Positions 1-11,554 of a stretch of DNA of 64,000 nt are shown piece after piece (the stretch's first letter is position 1; each line of letters opens with the position of its first letter). The notes under the pieces are model-generated. The model made no database searches and was not told where the DNA came from. It was given only the letters and a program-made list of their open reading frames with translations. The DNA is from Cydia pomonella (taxonomy: Eukaryota > Arthropoda > Insecta > Lepidoptera > Tortricidae): positions 24,280,725 to 24,344,724 of the forward strand of contig NC_084706.1 of the NCBI RefSeq assembly GCF_033807575.1, in the 5' to 3' direction. The position numbers and the translations under genes are program-made.

Positions 1-771
1 CTGATTACTAAATCTACCCACATATGTCACACTCATATTTTCATATACAATTTTGGTCTTCATTTAGTTTGATGGTTTCCTAACCCTTTACACTGTTAAC
101 AATTGTTGGATACTGTTGGTGTCAACCAAACTTAAGTAAAAATAGTGTGACTTTTAGTCAATATTTTAGCAGCATTTTTGTTTGATCGGGACCAGTAAAT
201 TTTTTCGGTTGTATTGTTTTTCTGACAAAAAAAAAATTTTTTTGAGGAAGTTTCAGTGACAATCACGGATTTAAAGGTTCCAACTAACTTTTGCTTTGGA
301 ATCATATTATAAAAGTCTTTAGTTTACTGGAAAATCTTCCGCCGCGCTCAATTGTCAACGTTAACAATAAATTGGTTAAATAAAAAAATCTATACTTGGA
401 ACTTTAGCACATCGAATCAAGAACCGATACAATTCCAGCGCCATCTACGAAGAGCTTTGCATGTTACATTGGTTATTGGAACGTTATTGCTTTCAAAATC
501 TTAAACAATTAAAAAAATGTTGTCAGGCAACAAAGGCGCTATAATAAATAGAATTACTATGTAATTACATAATATACCTAAAAATTAATGATTAACTTAC
601 ACTATTAATATAATATGTAATGAATTTAAATTGTCAAATCATAACATCACTAAAAATAAAATAAAATAATCTTAAAAACTTAAAATCATTTTAACGATAC
701 AAGTTTTTTGCTACGTCATCTGTTATATTGTAGGATGATGTAGGTTTTGATAACTGTGACTTGTGTATCAG
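1..771. other. Sequence left of the first visible P450 exon, no gene seen
   Basis: AT-rich sequence with no recognisable exon. It is presumably the intron that separates the 5' exon(s) of the P450 gene, outside the window, from the exon at 772. A pyrimidine stretch and CAG at 761-771 form the likely acceptor. I looked for a proline-rich P450 N-terminus or a mitochondrial presequence here and did not find one. Confidence 0.5.
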
Positions 772-905
772 GAAAACTATCAGGATACAAGGGCGTTCAA
801 TTAAATGACAGGTTGTATCAACTATATGGACCTATAGTAAGAATGGAAGGACTTATGGGAGCACTCCCAATGGTTATGCTATTTGACGCTGATGCTGTTG
901 AACAT
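772..905 (+). CDS. P450 exon a (first in window)
   Basis: It reads KLSGYKGVQLNDRLYQLYG, then PIVRMEG and DADAVEH, the N-terminal region before the A/B helices. The acceptor is TATCAG at 766-771 and the donor GTAAGT at 906. The exon starts with two bases of a split codon and ends on a codon boundary. The open frame upstream of 772 is probably intron read-through. Confidence 0.8.
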
Positions 906-3900
906 GTAAGTATTGCACTTCTAATATTTTTCTTTATATTTTTGCATTTATCTTGGGTACCTACATATTTTTTTCGAACCCAGAAAGATTATTGACAAAG
1001 AATTGATATTCAAACATTGAGATTAATATATTTTCGTGTAATCCACGATAACGCACAGATTTGTCAAATCTAATCTTTAATAAAATGACATTACGAGTCA
1101 AGGCTTGCGTCTTCGTGAATGACACGATCTATTCGGTGTAAAAAATATTTTATGAAATATTACATTGTGATACAAGTGTGCTAAATTGGTTATTACACAC
1201 GAGGCGATATTGTGCGATTTGCAAGCGCGCAATAAGAAAGTCAATGTGTGTAATGACCATAGCACACGCGTTTCATATGACGTTTTTCAACACACTTGTG
1301 AGGAAAAAAGAAACTTTCATATTAATCAAATTTAAATTATTAAATCGGATAGTAAAAGTCTTGCATCTGTCCTACTGCCTGCCATCCCTCCCCCGTAAAA
1401 GCCTGTAAAATCTACTCGACCAATTTAAGAAGGCTCCGTTTCCATACATATTATAGCAATCAGTTACCTTCTTAACTCAGTCGGATAATATAATCAAAAA
1501 GCATCACGAGTGGTATAATATACTGAAAAAGCACGAGTGCTTAATATGTAGGATTATGAGCCAAAAATCGGTGAAATAAAAACGCCGTTATGAGCAAGTG
1601 TGTTGAAAATGCATGTAAAGTACGTAACTAAGGCTTAACTGTTTATTTTATCTTTATACTTAAACTACGAGTAAAAATCAATGTCAAAATCGTATTATGA
1701 TGCCGCTAGTCTTTAAATATTATGATGAAGATTGCGTTCAACATACTTATTTTGTTTTACAATTACGTGCTTCCGTTAGTTTTTACTATAAAAGATTTGA
1801 AATATCCATAATTTTAGCGTGTAAGTTATTTTGTGGGTCAAAATTCTTTTCGTTGTCTTGTATTCTGTCCCCAAAAAATATGACGGAGTGGAGTTTTTTG
1901 TATGAGATAAATTTTTGTTTGTAATTTTTCTCATGTAAAATATTATCTACAGCTAGAAAGACATACAATAGACAGATACAGGCGTGGTTAAAAACAAGAC
2001 AACGGAAACAATTTTGACACTTGTAACCTGTTTTAATAATCCCAAATACAATTCTAGGTCCTCCGATCTGAAAACACAATGCCAATACGACCCGGCTTCC
2101 CTTCCCTGGAGTACTATCGTAAGCAACACAACAAGACTTATGATCCCAAACGACAGACTGGGCTGATATCCGAGTAAATACACAATCAAACATATATTTT
2201 ACTACAAGTATATTATATTAGAATCAAGCTTGCTAAATCAGCTAGTTGGTTCTGACATCTGACAGGGTTTTTCCTGACAAAATCGAATGCTTGACGAAAT
2301 AAAACATCGATACATTTGTACCTCCCGATAAGGTCTCACTCGTAAAGTCATAACGAATAGAGGAGCATAAAATATGCTGTAACTTACCGAGGGAATTCAA
2401 GAATACACATCAATTACAAATCGATACATATTTTCCTTATAACCTAAATATAAAAACTAAAACTGTAGTAAACGGCCCCTAACTTATAGAAAACTGTAAT
2501 AGAAGATAGCGGACGTGTTTGTTAATAATATTGGAAATGATCTATAACGTTATGGTAACATCGATAGCAGGCCTGTCGATATTTCATTTTGTCAATCACT
2601 CGTTTTTGACGGAAAATGTTAGATGTCTGCGATGGTCAAAGTGGCATTCTGTCAGCGACTCCAGCAGAAATACCTACTGCTAAAGTTTTATACTTGTCGC
2701 AAAGTGGCGAGTCAGCTGATAATGCCATTTCTGTCACTCTTGGTTACTCTTAACAAGGGTAAATGAGATAGCATTCTGATCTCAGTCGCCAGTTAGTTTT
2801 GCGGCAAGGTGTACATAGTGCTATGTAAAGTAGCGGGAATAGATCAATTGAGTAACGAATCAAACGTTTGATGACAGTAATACTGCAACGATAATAACGG
2901 AATTATCAAGAAAATTGTCATTGACATCTCCATTGAAGTTTTATTACTATGTATAGAACTGGCACAAATAACCAATATTTTGCGCCATGAGATGTTGTTG
3001 TTTTGACAACAAACCATAAAAGCGGAGCGTTAGCGCCATTAATTTTACGCACGACGTTTTGGTCACGTGGGTTGGATTGGACGAATTGGACGAGTTATAC
3101 AGGTTGCGATTGCGACCATTTCATTGTTAGCTTAGATGAACTTTAGTCTGTATTAAAAATTCTCTTAATTAAAATGTTTCAGTCACGGTGAAAACTGGAA
3201 AGATTTTCGATCAAAGGTAAACCACATCATGCTACAGCCAAAGACGATCAAATTGTACAAGGATGTTCTAGAAGATGTTGCCAGTGATATGGTTGCAAAG
3301 TAAGACATCAATACTGTTAAATTTATGATTGAACTTTGCGTGGAGAAAAATTACGTCACCATATTGTTACAATTGTTACTAATTGTTACAAAGGCAAACG
3401 GAGTAAAATATGTAGGTTTGTCTGGATAAGAAACTGAAAATCCATAATAAAGAAGGTCAAGAAATGGTACCACCTCAGCGTATTCACATTAGTCTGCGTT
3501 CATCTTCCTTTTGTCAGTTGTACAAAAAATAAAAGAAAAACAAATAATCCTAACGCAATACAATAAAATAAAAACAAGAGGAGTAAAGATAAATGCACGA
3601 GTTTTTTTTTTTCAATCAATTTGTAATTTTGATTTTAGAGTTTCTAATTTTAATTGAATCAATGTAACTAACAAGGAAAGGTACGAAACTCACAAAAAGT
3701 CGTTAGTTATTTTAGTTATTTTTTCCTGCTTTCAAAACATATACTCAAATAAACCATTAACTCGCAAGTTAAATAAAATTTTTTTTATTTTATTTCAGCA
3801 CCATAAAAATTCCATAAGACATTGTTAGTACCATCGTTATAGCTAGGGGTTAGTAAGTACATTAAAATCAAATCAAATCCAAATATAATAAGAATAATAA

Positions 3901-6900
3901 ATAATTAATAATATTGACATAATAACAATGAAATCATGATTCATAGTAAAATAAAAATTAGTTAAAATAATGAATACAAAAATAATTAATAAATTAACAC
4001 GTCAAATTCAAAATAAAATAGGCTAGAATAATAATTACAATTACATAATATGAATATTATTCCCATATATGGGAATATTATTCCCATAAATAATGATTTC
4101 ATGTCAAAAGAGCAATAGGTACAAGTATAAAAATGTCATTATATTTTAATTAATAATTTTGACCCATGTACACAGGATGGAACTCTCTGGTCTGTCGGCA
4201 ATTACCTTCAGTATCCTGTTGTCGCTGCCTCGGATGCGGTTTAGAATAGAGATCTATAGGAGTTAGAAGATTCAGTAATTTTTTTCATACTTTGGAGGAC
4301 ACATTCTCTCAATAAGTTTTGGCAGCTAAAAAAAATACGCGTCCGTTATTTTGGACTACTCTATAACATATATAAATATAAATCAAATCGGAGCCGGACA
4401 GTTGGGTACCTTTCCTTGTGTCTAGTTTTGAATCATTTATAATTTTATCTAATTTTCGTACAATTTTAATTTTTTTTATAAATGTTATATGTGTATTGAT
4501 CAATGTTGTCTGCAATAAATGATTTTATTATTAAATAATGTGTTTCAATTTTTTGTTGTTATAAATAATTCGTTCTTCTTCTATTGATTTTAGATTGAGA
4601 TCTGACAGAGATGAAAACAACATGATAACGAAGAAAATAGACTTTGAAATGAACCTATGGGCTTTGGAGTCTATTGGAGTGGTAGCACTGGGGACCCGAT
4701 TAAATTGCTTTGACCCCAATCTACCAGCAGATTCTCCTGCAAGGAAACTGATACAAAATGTACATGATACCTTTGAGATTGTGGAAAAGGTTGACTTTGG
4801 ATTAAGCCCTTGGAGATTTTTTTCGACACCGATGTTTAAAAAAGCTATGAAAATTTTTGCAGAACAAGAAAGGTAACAAAAACCCCTTAAACAAAATTTG
4901 TTACTTTAATTTTTGTATAAAATCTTACTAATTCCATACACTCTATATAAAAATTTACAAGAAAAAATCTACTTATATTTGTGTCTTAAATTTTTAGATT
5001 AACAAAACTTTTTATTGACCAAGCAATAGAAAATATGGATAAGTCAAAAAATAACTCAATTGACACTTCCAACTCAGAGAAACCCATTTTGGAAAAGCTA
5101 CTCGAGATTGACGTTCGAGTAGCAAACGTTATGGCATCAGACATGCTTATGGCTGGAGTTGATACGGTAGGTAAATCTACAATATTGGTAAATGTACACT
5201 CTTATAGGACGAATCACAAGAGCAGTCACAGAATATTGACATTGAATAATCAACATTACTTGTACAAGCATCGACAATGCGTGTTTTGCAATACATTGGA
5301 CCAAAAGATCTATAAAATATGAATTTATACGATGGAGATGAAGTCATGTTAATGTAAAGCTATAAGTAGGGTCAAGGAGGGAACAATGACTCGGAAAAAA
5401 TAGCCAGATACAGTGCTCACTCAACCAACCAACATGAGTAAGGCTATTTGTTTCCCTACTAATACAACAGAAACATTTAGTAATTGGACAAATTAAAAAA
5501 AAACTTTAACTTAGTCTGTCAATAGGTATGTCTCAAACAAGTCACATAGTGGCAGCGCCAAGCCAATTATCAGAAAAAAAATCATTATCTCTAAAATAAG
5601 ACCTATTTCAAAAAACTTGGAAATTTTAAAATGTGTCGGTTTACTCAAGCTAACGGTGTATATGCGAAATTTTTAAGGAACCCAGCTGAAGCTGCTTTTC
5701 AAGAGTAAATTGTTCAACGTGTAGTTCAGGAACCCGTTCTGATACTAATTTATTGCCTTGAAACTGTTACGGATCTATCAGCTGTCAAAAGTGACATTTC
5801 TTAGCTAGAAAACTATCTCCAGGCTCCTCGTCGAACATAGGTATTTAAATATGACCTTTATTTTCAGGCTGCAAACACTGCACTTGCTACATTGTACTTT
5901 CTCGCAACAAATCCTGATAAACAAAATAAGCTTAGAGAAGAAGTGTTAGCCAAGGAAACTCAGAAACCTTACTTGAGGGCCTGCATTAAGGAGTCTATGA
6001 GGATGTTACCTGTAGTTAACGGGAATATAAGACTGGCCACTAAAGAATACAACTTGCTGGGATACAGGATACCTAAAGATGTTAGTTTTGGTTTGAAATA
6101 TACCTATAATCAGATTTACACTGCTCTGACCTGTAAATTTCTAATCAAGTCTAGCAAAGCCTTCTTTAGTAAAACAGGCGACTACGTGAAAACGTGCTTA
6201 GAGTAACCTGCTATAAGGTCACTGTGGGCAAGACCGTCTACAAGGCAAGTCCGTCAACACATTATAACTCTTGAATTAGAAAGCGTTTGCCGCTTTGGCG
6301 TCGAGTTTATAAGTCAGTTTTTCGCGCTAGTTCCCTCACTCTAAAACAGATGGCGCTGTGACAACGAACTTCAGAGCAATCCGCGTAAACAAGTCATTAC
6401 GTGTATGGAACTCGAAGTGATAGTGCGACAGTCTTTGCAAATAAAATTGTTAAAAATAGTTTGTGATCAGATTTTGCACCAGAACTCGACTACGTAAGTA
6501 ATATAAGACCCGGCAATCTTTATTATGTGTTTAAATTATAAGATATTGGCTTAGTTTTGTAATTATACGTTCCATCATTCATCACATTAAAATTTTGCTA
6601 AGTTGGAAAGTCCGTCTACTATGCACAAGGCAAGTCCGTCATATGCCGGACTTTCCTTGAATCAGAGGTTACCAACTGTTAAATGGCTTCAATATTATTT
6701 ATTGCGATTTTATAAGGTTACTACAGATACGCATTTTTACGACATTGCGTATGATGTTTGTGTTTTGTATTTATTAACAATTTTAATCTCGAAACTAGTA
6801 AAGAAATGTGTTCTTTATCCTCAGCACTATGTAACCGAAAATACAAATAAGAAAATACCTATTAAGTAAATAAATGAATAAATATTGGCCGCAAGCTAAG

Positions 6901-9900
6901 CATAGCTTAGCTTTTACTATTGATGCTAGGCGACGACATATAGAAACTCATATAGATAAATATATAAAAAACAAACATGACTGAAGGAACAAATATCTGT
7001 GTAGATTATACAAGCAAATGCCCCTACCGGGATTCGGGCCTTCATATGTTATATTATTATACCTATGACACATATTATTACCCTTTTTACTCTTGAATTT
7101 TAGAATACGGTTGTACAGTCATATTTTCTTGATAGTTTTGAAGATTAAAATCACTGCAGCCATACGAGTCCATACGTATTTTTTATTTCGGAACATTTAT
7201 TGTACTTATCGTGATTTAGGCGATTTGCCTACACCGTGATACAAGGTTACGCGCCACGCCAACGCTGTACCGCGTGTGCCACGCCGCTATGTGACGTGGG
7301 TTCTTCGCCTTACTTATCCTGAAAATTTACGTATGTAGGGTACCTACTTGTGTTATGGAATTTGATTTGCCAATCACTATTTGATTTAAACTTGCTACTC
7401 CTATGAGCTTATTTATGTAACCCTCTTTGATCTCCGTAAATTTAAAACAACGAGTAAATTTAAAATGACTATTGGTATTTTATTTGAGAAGAAAAAAAAT
7501 AAGTACGTATAATTATTTTCCAAAAAAGGTTTACCACCCCATTTACTTACCTTTTAATAAGAAAAATTGTGTTTATTTCGAATCTAAACCCTATATTAAC
7601 AAGTTTAGAGTACACTTTTCATTGTCTGGTTTCATTCTTTGTAAGGATTCTAATACGAACACATAAGCACCCATAGTATGGCTGATAACGTTACTAGACG
7701 GACTTACCTTAAACTACACGGGAAGTCCGTCTACTCGCCGAATTTTTAAAAATACTATTGTTTTTGCTTAATTAATGATTAAAATGATCTGTCACTATAG
7801 CTTAATTATTATATATGAAATTCTTCATCGTATGTGATTACAAGCGGTCACGTAAGTGAATAATTAACGGAGCTAGAATACTCCAATGTAAAAAATAAAT
7901 AAAGTATGCCGGTCTTGCCCACAGTCACCTTACATATTAAGGTGAAAAAGGTACTAACGAATTAGTTACCAATATTTTTACAGCTTATAATTCTCGGCCC
8001 CCGGAGTATATTTCAGTATGAAACATTATAAGTTTTATTACGTTTTTTTTGGAGAAAATTGAAAAACAAATTGGCTCCGTAAAACGCCACTTAATTGGTC
8101 ACTTCACGTTGGTAAATCAAATGATAGGTATATTGATAATGACATATACAAACGATTGTTGATATGACAGAAAGTGTTAAACAGCTTGTCAGTTAAATGC
8201 ACATGTGTTTTTTTTAAATAGAATTATTATAAATTTATTTTTTGTACGTTAAATTAAAATAAAAAAATATTCGAAAATGTTTCTTAATTTCTATTTAATG
8301 TTAATTATTTTAATGTAAAGTACCATATCTTAACTTAAAATATCGGTAACTAATTTGTAAGCACCTTATATTTTGTTAATCATATATTACGTGATAATAA
8401 CGATTACATTTCGATGTCAACTGCAGCAGCACTGTTGATACAGTGTTATAGCAGCGGTCACTATCAACGTGATTGATAAAATGAGTTACGGATTTAACAT
8501 TCTAATGGTGGTAGTAAAGCCACGGGAACAACCCAATTTACTAAAAAGAAGTCAGCGATGATATCGCCAGTTGTAACAGTAACGCTGCAGTAATCGCCAT
8601 CCAAATGTAACTAATTAAAAATAACATTAAAACTTGTAATCCAGGAAAATCCAAAATAATCCAGAATAATAATTACTAGTAACATCACTCATAAGTTATG
8701 ATCAGTGTTGAACTTAAATAATTGAAATATTTTCAGGTTATAGTAATATGTTCCCACCAGTACATGTCTAATATGAAGGAGCACTACCCAAAACCTGATG
8801 AGTTCATACCAGAAAGATGGCTGTCTGACAAAGAGAATCCTCTTTATCATGGCAATACTCATCCCTTTGTTACCAGTCCGTTTGGTTATGGTGTAAGGAT
8901 GTGCATAGGTAAGATTGATAGAATTCTATTGATTTTTTTTTAAATACGAGAAAATCTGAGGAATTTGCGAGGTTATGACAGATTCTCAACTGAACCAATT
9001 ACATCAGGTATTATATATGTCGTGGCCACAATGAAATCATGAAATGATCGGTTGGCCATATCATGAGAATGAGAAGTCAAACTTAACGTAACCATATCAT
9101 CAAGTAATCTATTCTACACTGGCATTTCGTCTGATCTGGCCACGATACATAATTATAAAGCATTCTATCAAAGTGTCGCTTTCAAACACTACTGTTCTAG
9201 GAACCTAATTATAGCTAGCCAAAAATTTAAAGTGTCCGTCAAAACTCGGCATCCTCAAGAGGCCTAACTACATAATTAAGAATTGTTTATAGATAAGTCT
9301 TAACTAAATTAAAATAAAAGGGATAGGAAGGAAAGGAAAAGATCTCTTCGTTTTTCGTCGCGACCCCTTGGGACCTAGGCATTTGACTCCATTTCGCACT
9401 CCTACTTATGGTCTAGGTAGTCTTAAAGAGCTCACCCAAAGTACATAAATATAATTAATACAATATATCAGAAAGTATCAGCAAAAATCAAACTAGAAAG
9501 AGTAGGAGAAACTTTTACAATGAGACGAGGAGTAAAACAAGGTGATCCCAATGGAACTATTTTGCTATAGTATATAGTATATTAGACTGGGCAGAGCAAG
9601 GTATAAACATAAACGGAGAAGCACTCACACACCTGCGATTCGCGGAAGACATCGTCCTTATGTCAGAAAGCCACGAAGGACTAGAAACCATGCTACAAAC
9701 ATTGGATCAGTAGAGCCGTAGAGCTGGGCTACTCATGAATATAAAAAAAAAATGACGTATGGAGAGCAAACAGTCACAAAAACACAGGACCGAGAACTTT
9801 CATATGTTAAAGGATATGCATATCTAGGCCGCTAAATTATGTACATTTCAAGACTCCACAGAACAAGAAATAATAAGGAGAATATCTATGGGATGGAAAA

Positions 9901-11554
9901 GATATTGGTCAAAAAAGTTGTATTTAAAAGCACAATTAACGCCAATCTAAACTTAAATGAAAATGATTAGGCTAGCGTTGAAAGTGACGGATAAAATGAG
10001 AGTAAAAGAGAATGTTGAGATGGATGTGTGAATTGACGAGAAACGATCGGATTAAGAATAAGTATATAAGGGGAAGTTTGAAAGTAACACCGGCAACGGA
10101 AAAGATGAGGAGTAGTAGGTTAGCGTGGTATGGGCATGTAATGAGGAGGGATTAATGCCATACAGGCAAAATAATGTTAGGAATGTATGTTGATGGACAG
10201 AGACCCAAAAAACTAAATATTAAAATGGAAGAGAAAAACCACATTGTAACGTGAACGTGAAAGCAAAAGAAGAAGATTTGGCTAGCGGTTAACCGATTTT
10301 CATCTTATTTAACTAAGCTCCTATATCGGAAATCTAAAGTATTTGAAACCTATCCAGTGGAATTTTCCTATTAATATACCCGATGAAATTAAGATGAAAT
10401 TTAAAATAAATTTTAGACATTCCCTATTTTCCGGTCAAAGTTGTAGCATTGGTCTGCCGCGTACAGGAATTTATATAAAAATAAGTTGATCTAACATCGG
10501 ACCATGCATGCGTGAGGATTAATCATCATTATATTGTAACGTCAGTCACCCTTCGAGTCACAAAAAAGTCACACGATTATTAGAACACCAGCGACCTGTT
10601 TCATGAAAACTTTTTGATATTTAAAGTGGATGTCCTTTTGTTAGTAAAAGAAGTTCTTTCGTTTTATTTTTACTTTACTTTTGCTTACAAAACTATCGTT
10701 AAACGGGCTCCCAAGCCCAGGTGATGTGGAGTTACCTGACTTCGACATTGCTATCAGAAACCTTAGTACTGATAATATTGATATACAAATATAATAATTG
10801 TTATATATTTATAAAAGTGGCTGATAAGATATCAGTAGTGTCCGATAATATTATTATGTCTCGGTTCGATAACTATCATACGAAAGACATGTACCAATTT
10901 TTCTTTGAATTCCAATCACCAAAAAATTTGTGAAATGCCCTGCCTGTGAAGCCGATGGTCCTGGGTTCGAATCCCGGTAAGGACATTTATTTGTGTGATG
11001 AGCACAGACATTTGTTCCTGAGTCATGGATGTTTTCTATATATTTAAGTATATTTGTATATTATTATATCGTTGTCTGTGTACCCATAACATGAGTCTTC
11101 TTGGCTTAACATGGGACTTAGTCAATTTGTGTAAGATGTCCCTATAATATTTATTTATTTATATAATGTGTGTGTGAGCTCCTAAGGTAACTGCCCTAAG
11201 GAAACATTTTCAGGTAACCATTGCAACGGGGTCCAAGAAAAAGATGTTATTTACCTACCATTTTTAGTGTATAATATATATTTCAGTTTATAACGAAAGA
11301 GCATGTAGACGGTCATAGGCTTTCCCACATTGACCTTAACAACATATCATTTTCAACAAATAATTAAATTTTATCAATAAAAGATTGTTTTTTCATTTCC
11401 AGGTCGCCGCATCGCAGAACTAGAGATGCAGACATTCATATCTAAAGTCATAGAGAATTTCGATATCGACTGGACGGGTGGACCCATCAACATCACGGCT
11501 AATTCCCTCAACTATATTACAGGGCCGTTTCATTTTGTATTTAAAGATTTGTAG
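772..11554 (+). CDS. CYP333-like: Mitochondrial-clan cytochrome P450 (CYP333-like), 5'-partial, eight exons
   Basis: Haem-thiolate monooxygenase. Mitochondrial-clan P450s receive electrons from adrenodoxin and act on hydrophobic substrates at the inner mitochondrial membrane. Joined exons 772-905, 2058-2173, 3183-3299, 4594-4872, 4998-5166, 5868-6080, 8737-8908 and 11403-11554 total 1352 nt and keep one open frame through every splice phase, giving about 450 residues and a stop at 11552-11554. Visible motifs in order: GPIVRMEG, HGENWKDFR (C-helix W..FR), LQPKTIKLY (typical of mitochondrial P450s), WALESIGVVALGTRLNCF, I-helix AGVDTAANT, K-helix ESMR (ExxR), PERW, haem loop FGYGVRMCIG with the Cys ligand, then RRIAELEM. 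Members of this clan are usually about 500-530 residues, so the N-terminal 60-80 residues lie outside the window. The assignment to the lepidopteran CYP333 family rests on remembered similarity and is less certain than the clan. No frameshift or stop is seen, so the gene looks intact. Confidence 0.92.
906..2057 (+). other. P450 intron 1, contains an interspersed repeat copy
   Basis: GT at 906 and AG at 2056-2057. From about 1150 to 1690 it carries a diverged copy of a repeat whose relatives lie at about 61320-61520 (+) and, on the minus strand, inside the TTAA-flanked element at 62210-63542. The short open frames here are not genes. Confidence 0.7.
2058..2173 (+). CDS. P450 exon b
   Basis: It reads VLRSENTMPIRPGFPSLEYY and then RKQHNKTYDPKRQTGLIS, the B-helix region in which the motif around IRPGF..L.YYRK is typical of mitochondrial P450s. 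The acceptor is TTCTAG and the donor GA|GTAAAT. The last codon is split: GA plus T from the next exon gives Asp. Three overlapping reading frames in this segment are shadows of it. Confidence 0.88.
2174..3182 (+). other. P450 intron 2
   Basis: GT at 2174 and AG at 3181-3182. No coding sequence is seen. The stretch at about 2740-2790 has an inverted relative near 63830-63890 (the run around GGGTAAA.GAGATAGCAT), so part of it is probably an interspersed repeat. Confidence 0.6.
3183..3299 (+). CDS. P450 exon c (C-helix)
   Basis: It reads HGENWKDFRSKVNHIMLQPK and then TIKLYKDVLEDVASDMVA. It holds the C-helix Trp and Arg that contact the haem propionate, and the QPKT.KLY segment characteristic of mitochondrial P450s. 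Acceptor TTTCAG, donor AA|GTAAGA, with the final codon split 2+1. Confidence 0.9.
3300..4593 (+). other. P450 intron 3
   Basis: AT-rich (roughly 3560-4150 is extremely so), with a short palindrome around 4061-4087 built on CCCATATATGGG. No exon or identifiable mobile element was recognised. Confidence 0.55.
4594..4872 (+). CDS. P450 exon d
   Basis: This is the largest exon (279 nt). It starts LRSDRDENNMITKKIDFEMN and includes LWALESIGVVALGTRLNCF and the segment up to KIFAEQE (helices D to G). The acceptor is GATTTTAG and the donor AG|GTAACA. The first base completes a Lys codon from the previous exon. Its frame is fully open. Confidence 0.93.
4998..5166 (+). CDS. P450 exon e (G to I helix)
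   Basis: It reads LTKLFIDQAIENMDKSKNN, a hydrophilic linker with several Ser and Asn, then LEIDVRVANVMASDMLMAGVDT. The I-helix AGxDT carries the conserved Thr involved in oxygen activation. The 125-bp intron before it is the shortest in the gene. Acceptor TTTTTAG, donor ACG|GTAGGT, ending on a codon boundary. Confidence 0.92.
5167..5867 (+). other. P450 intron 5
   Basis: GT at 5167 and AG at 5866-5867. AT-rich, with no recognisable element or exon. The open frame that runs from exon e into this intron is read-through. Confidence 0.6.
5868..6080 (+). CDS. P450 exon f (I to K helix)
   Basis: It reads AANTALATLYFLATNPDKQN, then KLREEVLAKETQKPYLRAC, IKESMRMLPVV and GYRIPKD. The K-helix ExxR is ESMR. 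The loop between LREEVL and PYLRAC is about ten residues shorter than in many mitochondrial P450s; from memory this may be a CYP333 trait. The donor GAT|GTTAGT is weak but is the only one that keeps frame with exon g. Confidence 0.9.
6216..7930 (+). mobile_element. TIR transposon (non-autonomous, TA target duplication) inside P450 intron 6
   Basis: A 1715-bp element bounded by inverted ends AGGTCACTGTGGGCAAGACC and GGTCTTGCCCACAGTCACCT, with TA on each side (6214-6215 and 7931-7932), which is the target type of Tc1/mariner-like elements. A near-identical copy in opposite orientation lies at 49128-50861. It contains several internal copies of an AAGTCCGTC motif in both orientations (near 6241, 6608, 6633, 6646, 7692 and 7721) and a degraded SINE-like stretch around 6980-7050. 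An 88-codon frame at 6603-6869 is conserved between the copies only because they are young. I recognise no transposase. Confidence 0.88.
7933..8736 (+). other. P450 intron 6, part right of the transposon
   Basis: No coding sequence was recognised. The acceptor is ATTTTCAG at 8729-8736. Short imperfect inverted segments occur around 8400-8600, but no element could be delimited. Confidence 0.5.
8737..8908 (+). CDS. P450 exon g (PERW to haem loop)
   Basis: It reads VIVICSHQYMSNMKEHYPKP, then DEFIPERWLSDKENPLYHG, NTHPFVTSPFGYGVRMCI plus a split Gly codon. The PERW motif forms the ERR triad with ExxR. The haem loop FGYGVRMCIG matches FxxGxRxCxG, with the Cys as axial ligand. Donor G|GTAAGA. Confidence 0.95.
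8909..9479 (+). other. P450 intron 7, left part
   Basis: No gene. Around 9020-9180 there are repeats of GTGGCCA and GGCCATATCATGA type that suggest a MITE, but its ends could not be set. From 9310 to 9420 the sequence is unassigned. Confidence 0.4.
9480..10275 (+). pseudogene. Dead RTE-type LINE fragment (reverse transcriptase)
   Basis: Translation in shifting + frames gives VGETFTMRRGVKQGDP (a reverse-transcriptase block), LTHLRFAEDIVLMSES (the catalytic FADD/YADD block, here F-A-E-D, so an active-site Asp is lost), EQEIIRRISMGWKRYW, and then MLRWMCELTRNDRIKN and SSRLAWYGHVMRR, which are typical of the C-terminal part of lepidopteran LINEs. Frameshifts and stops are frequent. The last part may belong to a different LINE lineage from the first, making it a composite. 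Confidence 0.75.
10276..10936 (+). other. P450 intron 7, middle part
   Basis: AT-rich with no recognisable gene. The 70-codon frame at 10721-10933 has no family features. Confidence 0.5.
10937..11160 (+). repeat. tRNA-derived SINE, 5'-truncated
   Basis: It starts within the tRNA-like head. B box GGTTCGAATCC at 10964-10974, followed by the body GTGTGATGAGCACAGACA, TTGTTCCTGAGTCATGGATG, TATCGTTGTCTGTGTACCC and a TTATTTATTTA tail. The same family is at 48285-48570 (-) and 51862-52130 (+). The A box is missing, so the copy cannot be transcribed by Pol III. Confidence 0.85.
11403..11554 (+). CDS. P450 exon h (last) and stop
   Basis: It reads RRIAELEMQTFISKVIENF, then DIDWTGGPINITANSLNYIT, GPFHFVFKDL and stop TAG. 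It contains the L-helix after the haem Cys and the C-terminal beta strands. The acceptor TTTCCAG is at 11396-11402. The length of the tail after the Cys matches the family. Confidence 0.95.

Noticed and set aside
1786..2193. 135-residue minus-strand frame
   Set aside because: It overlaps P450 exon b on the opposite strand and extends over intron DNA. A shadow frame.
4309..4719. Minus-strand frames at 4309-4515 and 4531-4719
   Set aside because: Intron sequence and antisense to P450 exon d, with no family features.
6603..6869. 88-residue frame conserved in both copies of the TA-flanked element
   Set aside because: The copies are so young that any frame would be conserved. No family features, and the apparent start is not an ATG.
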